A stretch of DNA of 64,000 nt from an uncultured Coriobacteriaceae bacterium (GTDB taxonomy: Bacteria; Actinomycetota; Coriobacteriia; Coriobacteriales; Atopobiaceae). The stretch covers positions 38,570 to 102,569 of the forward strand of contig CADAUA010000012.1 of assembly GCA_902791035.1 (NCBI GenBank). The letters run 5' to 3'. Shown one piece after another: positions 6,706-15,148 of the stretch. The notes beneath the pieces are model-generated. The model did no database searches and was not told where the DNA came from. It saw nothing but the letters and a program-made list of their open reading frames with translations. The first letter of the stretch is position 1; each line of letters begins with the position of its first letter. The position numbers were made by a program, and so were the translations under genes.

Positions 6706-8667
6706 ACCCTCCTGCGAGGACTCGAAGTCGGCGATCGCGTCCAGGAGCGCCTGACCGAACTGCTCGGCCTTGCGCTCCCCTATCCCCTGCACGGCAAGAA
6801 GCTCGTCCATGGTGCGCGGGCGGCGCCGGCAGAGGTCGCGGAGGGTCTTGTCGGAGCAGACCATGTAAGGGGCCCAGTTGCGCTCCTGCGCCAGGTCCAT
6901 GCGCAGGGTTCGCAGCCGCTCGAAGAGGTCGGCGTCGTCCCCCACGCGGCCGACCCTCTCGCCCGAGCCCGCCTCCTCGCGGATGAGCTCCGCTGCGCGC
7001 CGGCCCCTCTCGCCCGCACGCTCCTGGGAGCGGCGGCGCTTGAGGGCAAACGAGAAGGCCTCGGGGTCCTCAAGCGCCTCCATCGCGCGCGGGCCCAGCG
7101 CCAACGTGGGATAGCGGCCCTGGCTCTGGGCCAGGTAGCCCCTCCCCACGAGCTGACCCGCCACGTCCTTGATCCAACCCACGGGAACGTCCTCGAGCGC
7201 ACCATAGCCCTCGGCCTCGTCGAGCTTCCACTGGCGGACCTTCTCGGTCCTGGCACCGTGCAGGGCGTCCGCCACGAGCGACTTGCCAAAGCGCCCGCCC
7301 GTCTCCCGCACCAGCCGGAGGATGGCGAGGGCCTCCCGCGTGACGTCCTCGGACTCGAAGTGGGTGAGGCAGTTGGAGCAGTTTCCGCAGCCCTCCCGCC
7401 CAGCTGTTGGCCGCGCCACCTCCCCCGCCGCCTCGTCCCCGAAGTAGCGCAGCACATACTCGCGCAGGCAGCCCGTGGTCTCGCAGTAGCCCTGCATCTG
7501 GTCGAGCAGGCGGTAGCGGTTGGCACGTGCCTGGTCGCGCTGGCCGGGGTCCAGCTGCCCGTCTTCCGTCTGGTCTATGAGGTAGCGACGCACGCGGAAG
7601 TCGTTGCCGTTCCACAGGAGCAGGCAGCTCGCCGGGTCGCCATCGCGACCGGCACGACCCGCCTCCTGGTAGTAGGCCTCGATGCTCTCCGGCACGTTGT
7701 GGTGGATGACGTAGCGGACGTTGGGCTTGTCGATCCCCATGCCAAAGGCGTTCGTGGCCACCATCACGGGCACGCGGTCGTCCACGAAGGCCTCCTGGCT
7801 CCGGTTGCGTGCCTCGGGCGACATGCCCGCGTGATATCGTCCCACCGCAGGCCCCACCACCAGGAGCTCACGGGCAAGAAGGTCGGAGAGCTCGTCCACC
7901 GCCTTGCGGGTGGAGCAGTAAATGATGCCGGACTCGTCGCGGTGCTCGCGGATGTAGGCCAGGATCCGCAGGTCTTTTTGTCGGTCGGCCAGCTCCTCCA
8001 CGCCAAAGTAGAGGTTGGGCCGGTCGAAGCCTGTGACCACCGTTGCGGGGTCGCGAAGGCCGAGCATGGTCACGATGTCGTCTCGCACGCGAGCGGTGGC
8101 CGTGGCAGTAAATGCCGCGAGCACCGGGCGGACAGGCAAGCTGGCCACGAAGTCCGCAATCTGCAGGTAGGAGGGACGGAAGTCCTGGCCCCACTGGCTC
8201 ACGCAGTGCGCCTCGTCCACGGCCACGAGCGGGATGCCGATGCCTCCCGGCCCGGCGAGCGACTGTGCGAACTCCAGGAAGCGGGGGTCCGCCAGGCGCT
8301 CGGGCGCCACGTACATGATCTGGTACCAGCCCGCCGCGGCGCGACGGAGCACCGTGTTCTGCTGGGCCGGGGTGAGCGTGGAGTTGAGGTAGCTGGGGTG
8401 GGCCCCCGCCGCCAGAAGCGAACGCGTCTGGTCGCCCATGAGGGAGACGAGCGGGCTTATCACCAGCGTGAGCCCGGGCAGCGTGAGCGCAGGCACCTGG
8501 TAGCAGATCGACTTGCCGGCGCCCGTGGGCATGACTCCCAGGGCATCACGGCCGGAGAGGATGGCCGACACGAGCGGCGCCTGCCCCGGACGGAAGGAGT
8601 CATAGCCAAAGTAGGTCCCAAGGGCGTCCCTCGCCGCCTGTGGCACCTCAGCCTGCGCGTCTTCCAT
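6697..8667 (-). CDS. recQ: RecQ family ATP-dependent DNA helicase
   Basis: 3'-5' DNA helicase of recombination and repair, 656 residues. The motif order is complete: Walker A GVMPTGAGKS (near 46-55), DEAHCVSQWGQDFRPSY, ATATARVRDD, the second RecA domain with MVATNAFGMGID and YYQEAGRAGRDG, and a zinc-binding RQC part with Cys in QGYCETTGC and GNCSNC. The winged-helix region follows. A C-terminal HRDC domain (MDELLAVQGIGERKAEQFG) is separated by a charged Arg/Glu linker. ATG 8667 has GAGGGGGG in front; the longer reading to 8943 runs through repeats. The last two codons and the stop lie in a palindromic repeat. No recombination genes are adjacent. Confidence 0.95.
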   Translation of the reverse strand: MEDAQAEVPQAARDALGTYFGYDSFRPGQAPLVSAILSGRDALGVMPTGAGKSICYQVPALTLPGLTLVISPLVSLMGDQTRSLLAAGAHPSYLNSTLTPAQQNTVLRRAAAGWYQIMYVAPERLADPRFLEFAQSLAGPGGIGIPLVAVDEAHCVSQWGQDFRPSYLQIADFVASLPVRPVLAAFTATATARVRDDIVTMLGLRDPATVVTGFDRPNLYFGVEELADRQKDLRILAYIREHRDESGIIYCSTRKAVDELSDLLARELLVVGPAVGRYHAGMSPEARNRSQEAFVDDRVPVMVATNAFGMGIDKPNVRYVIHHNVPESIEAYYQEAGRAGRDGDPASCLLLWNGNDFRVRRYLIDQTEDGQLDPGQRDQARANRYRLLDQMQGYCETTGCLREYVLRYFGDEAAGEVARPTAGREGCGNCSNCLTHFESEDVTREALAILRLVRETGGRFGKSLVADALHGARTEKVRQWKLDEAEGYGALEDVPVGWIKDVAGQLVGRGYLAQSQGRYPTLALGPRAMEALEDPEAFSFALKRRRSQERAGERGRRAAELIREEAGSGERVGRVGDDADLFERLRTLRMDLAQERNWAPYMVCSDKTLRDLCRRRPRTMDELLAVQGIGERKAEQFGQALLDAIADFESSQEGGH

Positions 8668-8712
8668 CCAGCCCCCCTCGTGCTTGTCAGCCTCCGCCCA
8701 CACAGTATGGCC

Positions 8713-8790
8713 CACCTCGGTCCTGGGTGTCACGGCACCTCGGTCCTGGGTGTCACGCCACCTCGGTCCTGGGTGTCTCACTGGGTGTCG
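8713..8790. repeat. Three tandem copies of the CACCTCGGTCCTGGGTGTCACG repeat family
   Basis: The unit CACCTCGGTCCTGGGTGTC plus ACGG is present at 8713, 8736 and 8759 (period 23), the last copy decayed and followed by CTGGGTGTCGCGG. The array lies in the 367-base gap between divergent recQ and the ATP-grasp gene, close to the recQ start. A further copy set, in inverted arrangement, is at 63290-63361. No other feature is evident between 8791 and 9034. Confidence 0.85.
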
Positions 8791-9034
8791 CGGTCCAAGG
8801 CGGCACGGCTCTTGGCGCGAGCCGCCGGGCGCCCACCGCACCCCACCGCCAGCCGCTACGCAACCCGCCCGCACCCCACTCCCGCAACCCCGGCAGGCCA
8901 AATCTCTCAACCACTTGATACCGCCGCGTAACCGGCACGACAAAAACCGCTCTCATGATAGGTATCAGGGCACACCAGCCCGGCAGCCGTCGCGGCGCCG
9001 CGGCCGATCGCACGCGAACTTTGGGGGTTCGAGC

Positions 9035-10351
9035 ATGGCGTACGAGAGTCTCGTAAAGTACACGCCGAAGATAAACCAGCAGCTCGCACGCTACGGCGTG
9101 AAGTTCGGCATCTACAAGAACGGCCATTTCGACGAACGCCTCTTCCCGTTCGACGCGATCCCGCGCGTGATTGACGCCGACGCCTGGGACACGCTCGAGC
9201 GCGGCCTGATCCAGCGCGTCGATGCCCTCAACGCCTACCTCAAGGACGTCTACACCGAGAAGCAGGCCATCAAGGATGGTATCATCCCCGAGCACTTCGC
9301 CTTTGCCTCGGCAGGCTACCTGCCCCAGTGCGAGGGCATCGTGCCGCCCAAGGGGATCTTCTCCCACATCTCGGGCATCGACCTCGTGGAGGACAAGGAC
9401 CATACCTGGTACGTCCTGGAGGACAACCTCCGCATCCCCTCCGGTGCCTCCTACCCCGCCGTGGCCCGCAACCTCTGCCGCCGCTGCGACGCCAGCACCT
9501 TCCGCGACCTGCCCATCCGCGAGAACCGCGACTACCCGCAGATGCTGCGAGAGGTCATGGACAACGTCAACTGCGGTGGCATCAACGTCGTGCTCACGCC
9601 CGGCCGGTACAACTCGGCCTACTTCGAGCACGCCTACCTGGCCGAGAACTCCGGTGCCGTCCTGGCCGAGCCCTACGAGCTCTTCGTGGAGGACGACGTC
9701 CTCTACTACGGCGGTGAGGACGACCGTCAGCGTGTGGGTGCCATCTACCGCCGCACCTCCGACGAGTACCTGGATCCCCTGTGCTTCAACCACGACTCCC
9801 TGATCGGCGTGCCCAACCTCATGGCCGCCTACCGGGCGGGCAACGTCGCCATCATCAACACCCCGGGCAACGGCGCGGCGGACGACAAGGGCGTCTACTA
9901 CTTCGTCCCCAAGATGGTCAAGTACTACCTGGGCGAGGAGCCCATCCTCAAGAACGCCCCCACCTACCTGCCCATCTACAAGGACGACATGGCCTACGTG
10001 ATGGACAACCTCGACAAGCTCGTGATCAAGGAGGTCTCCGAGGCCGGCGGCTACGGCGTGGTGTTCGGCTCCAAGCTCAGCCCGGAGGACCTCGAGCTCT
10101 TCCGTCAGCGCATCATCGACGACCCGCGCAACTACATCGCACAGGAGGTCGTGGACTTCATCAGCCTGCCCACCTACATCGGCGGCGAGGTCGTGCCCCG
10201 CAAGGCAGACCTGCGTGCGTTCGTGCTCTCCGGCGCCACCACGAGGGTCTGGCCCAGCGGCCTCACCCGCTACGCGCGCCAGGCAGGTTCCAGCATCGTC
10301 AACTCGTCTCAGGGCGGAGGCTTCAAGGACACATGGGTACTCTCTCGGTAA
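9035..10351 (+). CDS. Circularly permuted ATP-grasp family protein
   Basis: Predicted ATP-dependent carboxylate-amine ligase of the circularly permuted ATP-grasp type (DUF404/DUF407 group), 438 residues, cytoplasmic. Features are the N-terminal FDERLFPFDAIPRVI, the LVEDKDHTWYVLEDNLRIPSG block, and in the second half KLVIKEVSEAGGYGVVFG (nucleotide-binding strand-loop) and VPRKADLRAFVLSG. The start is at MAYESLVKY, after GGGGG; the upstream reading to 8684 crosses repeats. It heads a five-gene plus-strand cluster and overlaps the alpha-E gene by 19 bases. Relatives with these partners have been proposed to form peptide or amide bonds in an unknown product. The ligase role is inferred from the family. 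Confidence 0.88.
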   Translation: MAYESLVKYTPKINQQLARYGVKFGIYKNGHFDERLFPFDAIPRVIDADAWDTLERGLIQRVDALNAYLKDVYTEKQAIKDGIIPEHFAFASAGYLPQCEGIVPPKGIFSHISGIDLVEDKDHTWYVLEDNLRIPSGASYPAVARNLCRRCDASTFRDLPIRENRDYPQMLREVMDNVNCGGINVVLTPGRYNSAYFEHAYLAENSGAVLAEPYELFVEDDVLYYGGEDDRQRVGAIYRRTSDEYLDPLCFNHDSLIGVPNLMAAYRAGNVAIINTPGNGAADDKGVYYFVPKMVKYYLGEEPILKNAPTYLPIYKDDMAYVMDNLDKLVIKEVSEAGGYGVVFGSKLSPEDLELFRQRIIDDPRNYIAQEVVDFISLPTYIGGEVVPRKADLRAFVLSGATTRVWPSGLTRYARQAGSSIVNSSQGGGFKDTWVLSR

Positions 10352-11019
10352 CAAAGGCAGACCACCTTCTGTGGCTCGGCCGCTACGTGGAGCGCACCTA
10401 CACGACGCTCCGCTTCATCCTGCACGCGTATGACGTGGCGCTGGACGACCCCTTGGGCAACTGGCGCGACCAGCTGGAGGAGCTGGGCTTCCGCGAGGAG
10501 GAGGAGAACCCCTACACCTTCGTGCGGGACTGCCTCTTCTCCCCCACCCTGCCGAGCTCCATACGCCACTCCATCAGCGCCGCCTACGACAACGCGGTGA
10601 CTCTGCGTGACTGCGTGGGCACCGAGGCCATCGCATACGTGCAGATGGCCTACGACAACGTGGGCTCTGCCGAGACCTCGGAGTCGCCCCTCCTGGACCT
10701 GCAGGCGGTGATCGACGACATCATGGCCTTCCGCGGCTGCATCGACGACTACATCGCCGACGACGCCGTCCGTTCCATCATCAAGGTAGGCATGGGCATC
10801 GAGCGCATCGACCTCTACACCCGTCTCAACTTCGAGCTCGAGCGTCTACCCCAGGAGGTCCACCGCTTGGCCAGCCGCATCAACCGCACGGGCATCGCCT
10901 ACGACCAGGAGAGCTTCCGCGGCGTCGTGGACATGGTCTTCGATCCGGCCTTCCCGGGTAACATGACCTACGAACAGCTGGGTGAGCTCTTGAAGCTCGA
11001 CGCACACATCTTTGGGTAG
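10333..11019 (+). CDS. Alpha-E domain protein
   Basis: All-helical alpha-E (DUF403) protein, 228 residues. The family marker is the N-terminal ADHLLWLGRYVERTYTTLRF, followed by conserved acidic helices and INRTGIAYDQ near the C-terminus. In most genomes it is coded next to the permuted ATP-grasp protein, sometimes fused to it, and is thought to act with it; its own activity is unknown. ATG 10333 lies within the end of the ATP-grasp gene, so the two are translationally coupled. The stop is six bases before the transglutaminase-like gene. Confidence 0.88.
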   Translation: MGTLSVTKADHLLWLGRYVERTYTTLRFILHAYDVALDDPLGNWRDQLEELGFREEEENPYTFVRDCLFSPTLPSSIRHSISAAYDNAVTLRDCVGTEAIAYVQMAYDNVGSAETSESPLLDLQAVIDDIMAFRGCIDDYIADDAVRSIIKVGMGIERIDLYTRLNFELERLPQEVHRLASRINRTGIAYDQESFRGVVDMVFDPAFPGNMTYEQLGELLKLDAHIFG

Positions 11020-11025
11020 GCGCCC

Positions 11026-11805
11026 ATGAAGGTATTGGAGTACACGTTCGAGACCAACGTCTCGTTCAGCGAGCCCGTGACCAAGCACGACTTCCTGCTT
11101 CGCTGCCAGCCCGGCAACCTCTCCTGCCAGCGGGTCATGCATGGGCAGGTCACCCTCTTCCCCGCCACGCGCACGAGCGAGCAGCGGGACGGCTTTGGCA
11201 ACCGCGTCCTCATGGGTCGCATAGCCGCCGGGCACGACCGCTTCGGCTTCATCTCCACGGGTCTCGTGCTCTCGGGCGAGACCGACGCGCTGGAGGCGCC
11301 CGGACACGCCATGTACCTCAAGCCGTCCGAGTTCGCGGACGAGTCCTCGGCGCTCCGGGCCCTGTCGCGCGAGGTCCTCTCCGGCATGGGCTCGGCGGAT
11401 CCTTGGGCCCAGGCGCAGGCACTCAGCCACGCAGTGTGGGATCGCATGGACTACGAGCCCGGCACGACCGACGTGAGCACCACCGCAAGCGAGGCGCTGG
11501 CCCTGGGCCATGGCGTCTGCCAGGACTACGCCCACATCCTCATATCGCTTTGTCGTGCCGCAGGCATCCAGGCCCAGTACGTGAACGGTCTCATCCTCGG
11601 CCACGGCGCCTCGCACGCCTGGGTCAATGTGTTCGACGGCGACGCATGGCGGGGCATCGACCCCACCAACGACCGCGTGTGCGACGACGGCTACATAATC
11701 CTCTCGATGGGTCGCGACTTCGGCGACTGCCCCATCGACTCAGGCGTCTTCCGCGGCGGCGTTACACAAGAGCAAACAGTTACCGTTCACGTTACGACGC
11801 GCTGA
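11026..11805 (+). CDS. Transglutaminase-like family protein
   Basis: 259-residue protein with an N-terminal beta-rich domain and a C-terminal transglutaminase-like domain. The catalytic Cys is in ALGHGVCQDYAHI (near 164), the His in GASHAWVNVF (near 197) and the Asp in IDPTND (near 211). Members act as peptidases or transferases on amide bonds. Membrane segments and signal peptide are absent. It is the third gene of the ATP-grasp/alpha-E cluster, where a Cys-dependent hydrolase would release or transfer the product made by the ligase. That is inference from the neighbourhood. It starts six bases after the alpha-E stop. Confidence 0.88.
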   Translation: MKVLEYTFETNVSFSEPVTKHDFLLRCQPGNLSCQRVMHGQVTLFPATRTSEQRDGFGNRVLMGRIAAGHDRFGFISTGLVLSGETDALEAPGHAMYLKPSEFADESSALRALSREVLSGMGSADPWAQAQALSHAVWDRMDYEPGTTDVSTTASEALALGHGVCQDYAHILISLCRAAGIQAQYVNGLILGHGASHAWVNVFDGDAWRGIDPTNDRVCDDGYIILSMGRDFGDCPIDSGVFRGGVTQEQTVTVHVTTR

Positions 11806-11820
11806 CACCCGCACTACAAT
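11792..11820 (+). promoter_or_regulatory. Possible internal promoter before the aspartoacylase-like pair
   Basis: TTACGA (11792-11797), a 17-base spacer and TACAAT (11815-11820) lie at the end of the transglutaminase-like gene, 60 bases before the next start. The -10 is good and the -35 weak. It could give the two downstream genes separate expression. Confidence 0.4.
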
Positions 11821-11879
11821 CGGTGCATCGTCTGCGGGGGGATGACTTTGTGGGCGACCGATTCCGAGGGGGTCTGCGC

Positions 11880-12806
11880 ATGGTAGAGACGGTGTACTCA
11901 GCCGAGCTGCCCGTAAACGAGCACCTGCTGGTCCAGAAGAACCGCATCTGCGGCCACGGTAACGGTCCGCGCATGGCTGTGGTCACGGGTATCCATGGAG
12001 ACGAGCTCGAGGGGCAGTATGTGGCCTTCGAGCTCGCCCGGCGCCTCAACGACGACCTCGACCTCCTGCACGGCACGGTGGACATCTACCCCGCGATCAA
12101 CCCCCTGGGGATAAACACGATCCAGCGCGGCGTCCCCACCTTCGACATAGACCTCAACCGCACCTTCCCCGGCGACCCCGCGGGCAACCTCACGCAGGTG
12201 GCCACGGCCGCAGTGGTGGACGACATCCTGGGTGCCGACGTCTGCGTGGACATCCACGCGTCGAACATCTTCCTGCGCGAGATGCCCCAGGTTCGCATAA
12301 ACGAGATAACCGCGGACTCCCTCCTGCCCCTGGCGCCCCTGCTGGGTGTGGACCTGGTGTGGGTGCATGCCTCGGCCACGGTGCTCCAGAACACCCTGGC
12401 CTACTCCCTCAACGAGCGCGGCACACGCTGTCTGGTTGTCGAGACGGGCGTGGGCATGCGCATCACCGAGAGCTATGGCAAGCGGCTGGTTGACGGCCTC
12501 CTTCGCCTGCTCGGGAGCCTGGGTGGCTGGGACGGCAGCGTGCCCGACGCCCTGCGTCCCACCGTGGCGCGCGACCAGCGCGTCGAGTTTCTCAATGCGT
12601 CGGAGCCCGGCATCTTCCTGCCCCGCGTCAGGCACGGCTCTACCCTCAAGCGCGGCCAGCTGGTGGGAGTGGTCTGCGACCCGCTCACCGGCACCGTGCG
12701 GGAGGACGTCATCAGCGAGCAGGGAGGCCTGCTCTTCACCCTGCGCGAGTATCCCGTGGTCTACCCCGGCTCCCTCATGGCCCGCGTGCTGGGAGGTGCG
12801 CGATGA
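11880..12806 (+). CDS. Succinylglutamate desuccinylase/aspartoacylase family protein (zinc site intact)
   Basis: Zinc-dependent amidohydrolase of the AstE/AspA (M14-like) family that removes an acyl group or cleaves an N-acyl amino acid; 308 residues. The zinc site is complete: GIHGDELEG gives His and Glu near residues 39-42, and VDIHAS a second His near 124. LNRTFPGD holds the substrate-carboxylate Arg, and VVETGVG the likely catalytic Glu. The last 75 residues resemble a barrel-sandwich domain. ATG 11880 follows GAGGGGG. It overlaps the next gene by four bases (ATGA). With the upstream genes it may process the amide product of the ligase. Confidence 0.85.
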   Translation: MVETVYSAELPVNEHLLVQKNRICGHGNGPRMAVVTGIHGDELEGQYVAFELARRLNDDLDLLHGTVDIYPAINPLGINTIQRGVPTFDIDLNRTFPGDPAGNLTQVATAAVVDDILGADVCVDIHASNIFLREMPQVRINEITADSLLPLAPLLGVDLVWVHASATVLQNTLAYSLNERGTRCLVVETGVGMRITESYGKRLVDGLLRLLGSLGGWDGSVPDALRPTVARDQRVEFLNASEPGIFLPRVRHGSTLKRGQLVGVVCDPLTGTVREDVISEQGGLLFTLREYPVVYPGSLMARVLGGAR

Positions 12807-13744
12807 GAAGGACGACGCTCTTTACCCTCAAGACCCCCTATCGCGAGCCCATGGAGATCGTGGGCTTCGAGTTCGGCGACCCAGACGGCGAGGAGGCCTG
12901 CGCGATCGTGGGCTCCATGCGTGGCAACGAGGTCCAGCAGACCTACACCTGCGCACGCCTCGTGCAGCAGCTGCGCCTCGACGAGGCCAAGGTCATGCCC
13001 GGAAAGCGCATCCTCGTGGTCCCGTCGGTCAACCCCTTCTCCATGAACGTGAGCTCTCGCTTCTGGGCCCTCGACCACACGGACATCAACCGCACCTTCC
13101 CGGGCTACGACAAGGGCGAGACCACCCAGCGCATCGCCGAGGGGCTCTTCTCGGCCGTCTCGTCATTCTCGCTGGGTATCCAGCTCTGCAGCCTCTACAT
13201 GCCCGGCGAGTTCGTGCCGCACGTGCGCCTCACGCGCGCGGGCGAGATCACCAAGGAGTCGCTGGCTCTGGCGGACGGGTTCGGCCTCCCCTACGTGGTG
13301 ATAAACGAGCCCACGCCCTTCGACACAACCATGCTCAACTACAACTGGCAGGTGTGGTCCACCAACGCCTTCTCGCTCTACGGACACACCACCGAGCACG
13401 TGGACGAGGCCGGTGCCGTGCTCATGGTGGCCGCCATCGAACGCTTCCTGGCCACGCGCGGGGTCCTGCGCCTGCCGGTGAGCGACGCTGTCCCACCGCG
13501 CACGATCGAGGAGGCAGGCCTCGTGGCCGTACGCACCGAGAAGGCCGGCGGCTTCCTCATGCGCCACGCTGAGGCAGGCGACCACGTGGAGGCAGGCCAG
13601 GTGCTGGCAGAGGTGGTCGACGCGCTCGACGCCCACGTCAAGGAGACCCTCAGGGCCCCCGTGTCGGGACAGGTCTTCTTCTGTCGTACGGAGCCCCTGG
13701 TGGAGCAGCACATCATATGCTTCAGAATCGCGGCAGACGAGTAG
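12803..13744 (+). CDS. Aspartoacylase-like paralogue lacking zinc ligands
   Basis: 313 residues, homologous to the preceding protein over its whole length but changed at the metal site. The HGDE motif is replaced by SMRGNE (His to Arg, Glu kept), and the DIHAS motif by IQLCS. DINRTFPG with its Arg is preserved, as is the C-terminal barrel-sandwich part with EAGDHVEAGQVLAEV. The pattern suggests a non-catalytic or altered partner subunit of the first enzyme, made by ancient duplication. The ATGA overlap with the upstream gene implies coupled translation. It is the last gene of the cluster; a very long hairpin follows its stop codon. Confidence 0.8.
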   Translation: MRRTTLFTLKTPYREPMEIVGFEFGDPDGEEACAIVGSMRGNEVQQTYTCARLVQQLRLDEAKVMPGKRILVVPSVNPFSMNVSSRFWALDHTDINRTFPGYDKGETTQRIAEGLFSAVSSFSLGIQLCSLYMPGEFVPHVRLTRAGEITKESLALADGFGLPYVVINEPTPFDTTMLNYNWQVWSTNAFSLYGHTTEHVDEAGAVLMVAAIERFLATRGVLRLPVSDAVPPRTIEEAGLVAVRTEKAGGFLMRHAEAGDHVEAGQVLAEVVDALDAHVKETLRAPVSGQVFFCRTEPLVEQHIICFRIAADE

Positions 13745-13745
13745 G

Positions 13746-13842
13746 GTGCCGGCAGGTCACAGGCGCGAGGGTCTTACCTCGGAGCACGCGCTCGCGCGGA
13801 GTGCTCCGAGGTAAGACCCTCGCGCCTGTGACCTGCCGGCAC
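13746..13842. repeat. Perfect 42-bp inverted repeat with 13-base loop
   Basis: The left arm 13746-13787 begins GTGCCGGCAGGTCACAGGCG, and the right arm 13801-13842 is its exact reverse complement. The loop is GCGCTCGCGCGGA. It starts one base after the stop codon of the last aspartoacylase-like gene. No T-tract follows. It could act as a strong transcript end, an RNase-resistant 3' structure or a mobile palindromic unit. A 42-bp stem without a mismatch is far beyond an ordinary terminator. Confidence 0.95.
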
Positions 13843-13880
13843 TCGCCCCCCGCGATTCTTCATGCCACTCAAGGAATAAG

Positions 13881-13925
13881 GAAGGGCGCGCCCATCCCCA
13901 TGGACGCGCCCCCTTCATTCTTTCT
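13881..13925. terminator. Bidirectional terminator of the aldolase gene
   Basis: GC-rich imperfect stem (GAAGGGCGCGCC against GACGCGCCCCCTTC) followed by ATTCTTTCT on the plus strand and CTTATTCCTT on the minus strand. It lies about 90 bases beyond the aldolase stop codon and 40 bases after the 42-bp inverted repeat. Confidence 0.65.
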
Positions 13926-14015
13926 CCCTTTGCGGGACGGGTGCCGACCCCCAACGGACGTTGGCACCCTAGGGCCTGTTCGGTGGTATCACCTCAGGCA
14001 CAGACTCGCTGACGG

Positions 14016-14888
14016 CTAGTTCCAGCCCTTGCCGTCGGAGCCGAACTCCTTGATGAGCTCCTCGGTACGAGCGACGATGGCCTCGCGGCCGGGCTTGAGG
14101 ACCTTGCGCGGGTCGTAACCCTTGCCCTGCTGGTCCTTGCCCTCCTCGATGTACTTGCGGGTGGCAGCCGCAAAGACGAGCTGGAGGTCGGTGTTGACGT
14201 TGATCTTGGAGATGCCGAGCGAGATGGCCTTCTGAATCTGGTCAACGGGGATGCCGGTGCCGCCGTGGAGGACGAGCGGGAGGTCGCCCGTGAGGGCCTT
14301 GATCTCCTGCAGGCGCTGGAAGGACAGGCCCTGCCAGTCGGCGGGATAGATGCCGTGGATGTTGCCGATGCCACAGGCCAGGAAGTCGACGCCCAGGTCG
14401 GCGATGGCCTTGCACTGCTCGGGGTCAGCCAGCTCGCCAGCGGAGGTCACGCCGTCCTCGGTGCCACCGATGCCGCCGACCTCGGCCTCGACGGAGATGC
14501 CCTTGGAGTGGGCGAGCTTCACGATCTCGGCCGTGCGCTTGAGGTTGGTCTCGAAGTCGGGCTCGTGGGAGCCGTCGTACATGACGGAGGTGAAGCCGGC
14601 CTTGATGCACTCGAGGGCGGCGTCATACGAGCCGTGGTCGAGGTGCAGGGCCACGGGAACGGTGATGCCCTTGTCCTCAACGAGGTCCTTGACGATGTCG
14701 GCGACGACCCTGAAGGAGGTCTGCCACTTGGCGGCGCCGCTGGTGCACTGGATGATGACCGGGGACTGGAGCTCCTCCGCGGCGTCGAGGATGGCCGTGG
14801 CCCACTCGAGGTTGTTGGTGTTGAAGGCACCAATTCCGTAGTGGCCCTTCTCGGCGCTCTGGAGCATGGCAGTTGCGTTAACGAGCAT
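14016..14888 (-). CDS. fba: Class II fructose-bisphosphate aldolase
   Basis: Zinc-dependent aldol cleavage of fructose 1,6-bisphosphate in glycolysis/gluconeogenesis, cytoplasmic, 290 residues. Metal ligands are seen in HLDHGS (near 82-87), VEAEVGGIGG, NIHGIYP and VLHGGTGIP. NVNTDLQ is the phosphate-binding part. The length and the GGIGG/VNTDLQ pattern fit the single-domain class II type rather than tagatose-bisphosphate aldolase, though that cannot be excluded. ATG 14888 has GGAGGT in front. Monocistronic, ending at its own terminator. Confidence 0.92.
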   Translation of the reverse strand: MLVNATAMLQSAEKGHYGIGAFNTNNLEWATAILDAAEELQSPVIIQCTSGAAKWQTSFRVVADIVKDLVEDKGITVPVALHLDHGSYDAALECIKAGFTSVMYDGSHEPDFETNLKRTAEIVKLAHSKGISVEAEVGGIGGTEDGVTSAGELADPEQCKAIADLGVDFLACGIGNIHGIYPADWQGLSFQRLQEIKALTGDLPLVLHGGTGIPVDQIQKAISLGISKINVNTDLQLVFAAATRKYIEEGKDQQGKGYDPRKVLKPGREAIVARTEELIKEFGSDGKGWN

Positions 14889-15148
14889 AGTTACCTCCGC
14901 TTTGACGAAAGCCGACTTGCCGTACCTTCGAACATCATACAGCGTACGGCGGCCGATGGGTGGCAAGTCGTCCGAGAAGGTTCCCAGCGTCTCCGAGCGG
15001 CTGGCCAGCGGTTCGCACGGGCACCGGTGGGACCGGGCGCGAAAGCACAGATTCTCCGGGTCACTTGTCCAATCTGTGAGAATCGCGGAAGCTCGCGGTG
15101 GGCTCCCTATACTGTGGGAACGCAATCGACAGGGGGCACTCGAGAGCT

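Noticed and set aside
8713..8790. Possible CRISPR array
   Set aside because: Repeats follow each other with no spacers, only three units, no cas gene nearby.
6700..8931. 743-codon open frame opposite recQ
   Set aside because: Shadow of the high-GC coding strand; RecQ motifs on the minus strand are complete, while this frame has no domain or ribosome site.
13717..14019. 100-codon frame across the 42-bp inverted repeat
   Set aside because: Its translation is dictated by the palindrome, has no ribosome site and ends in non-coding DNA.
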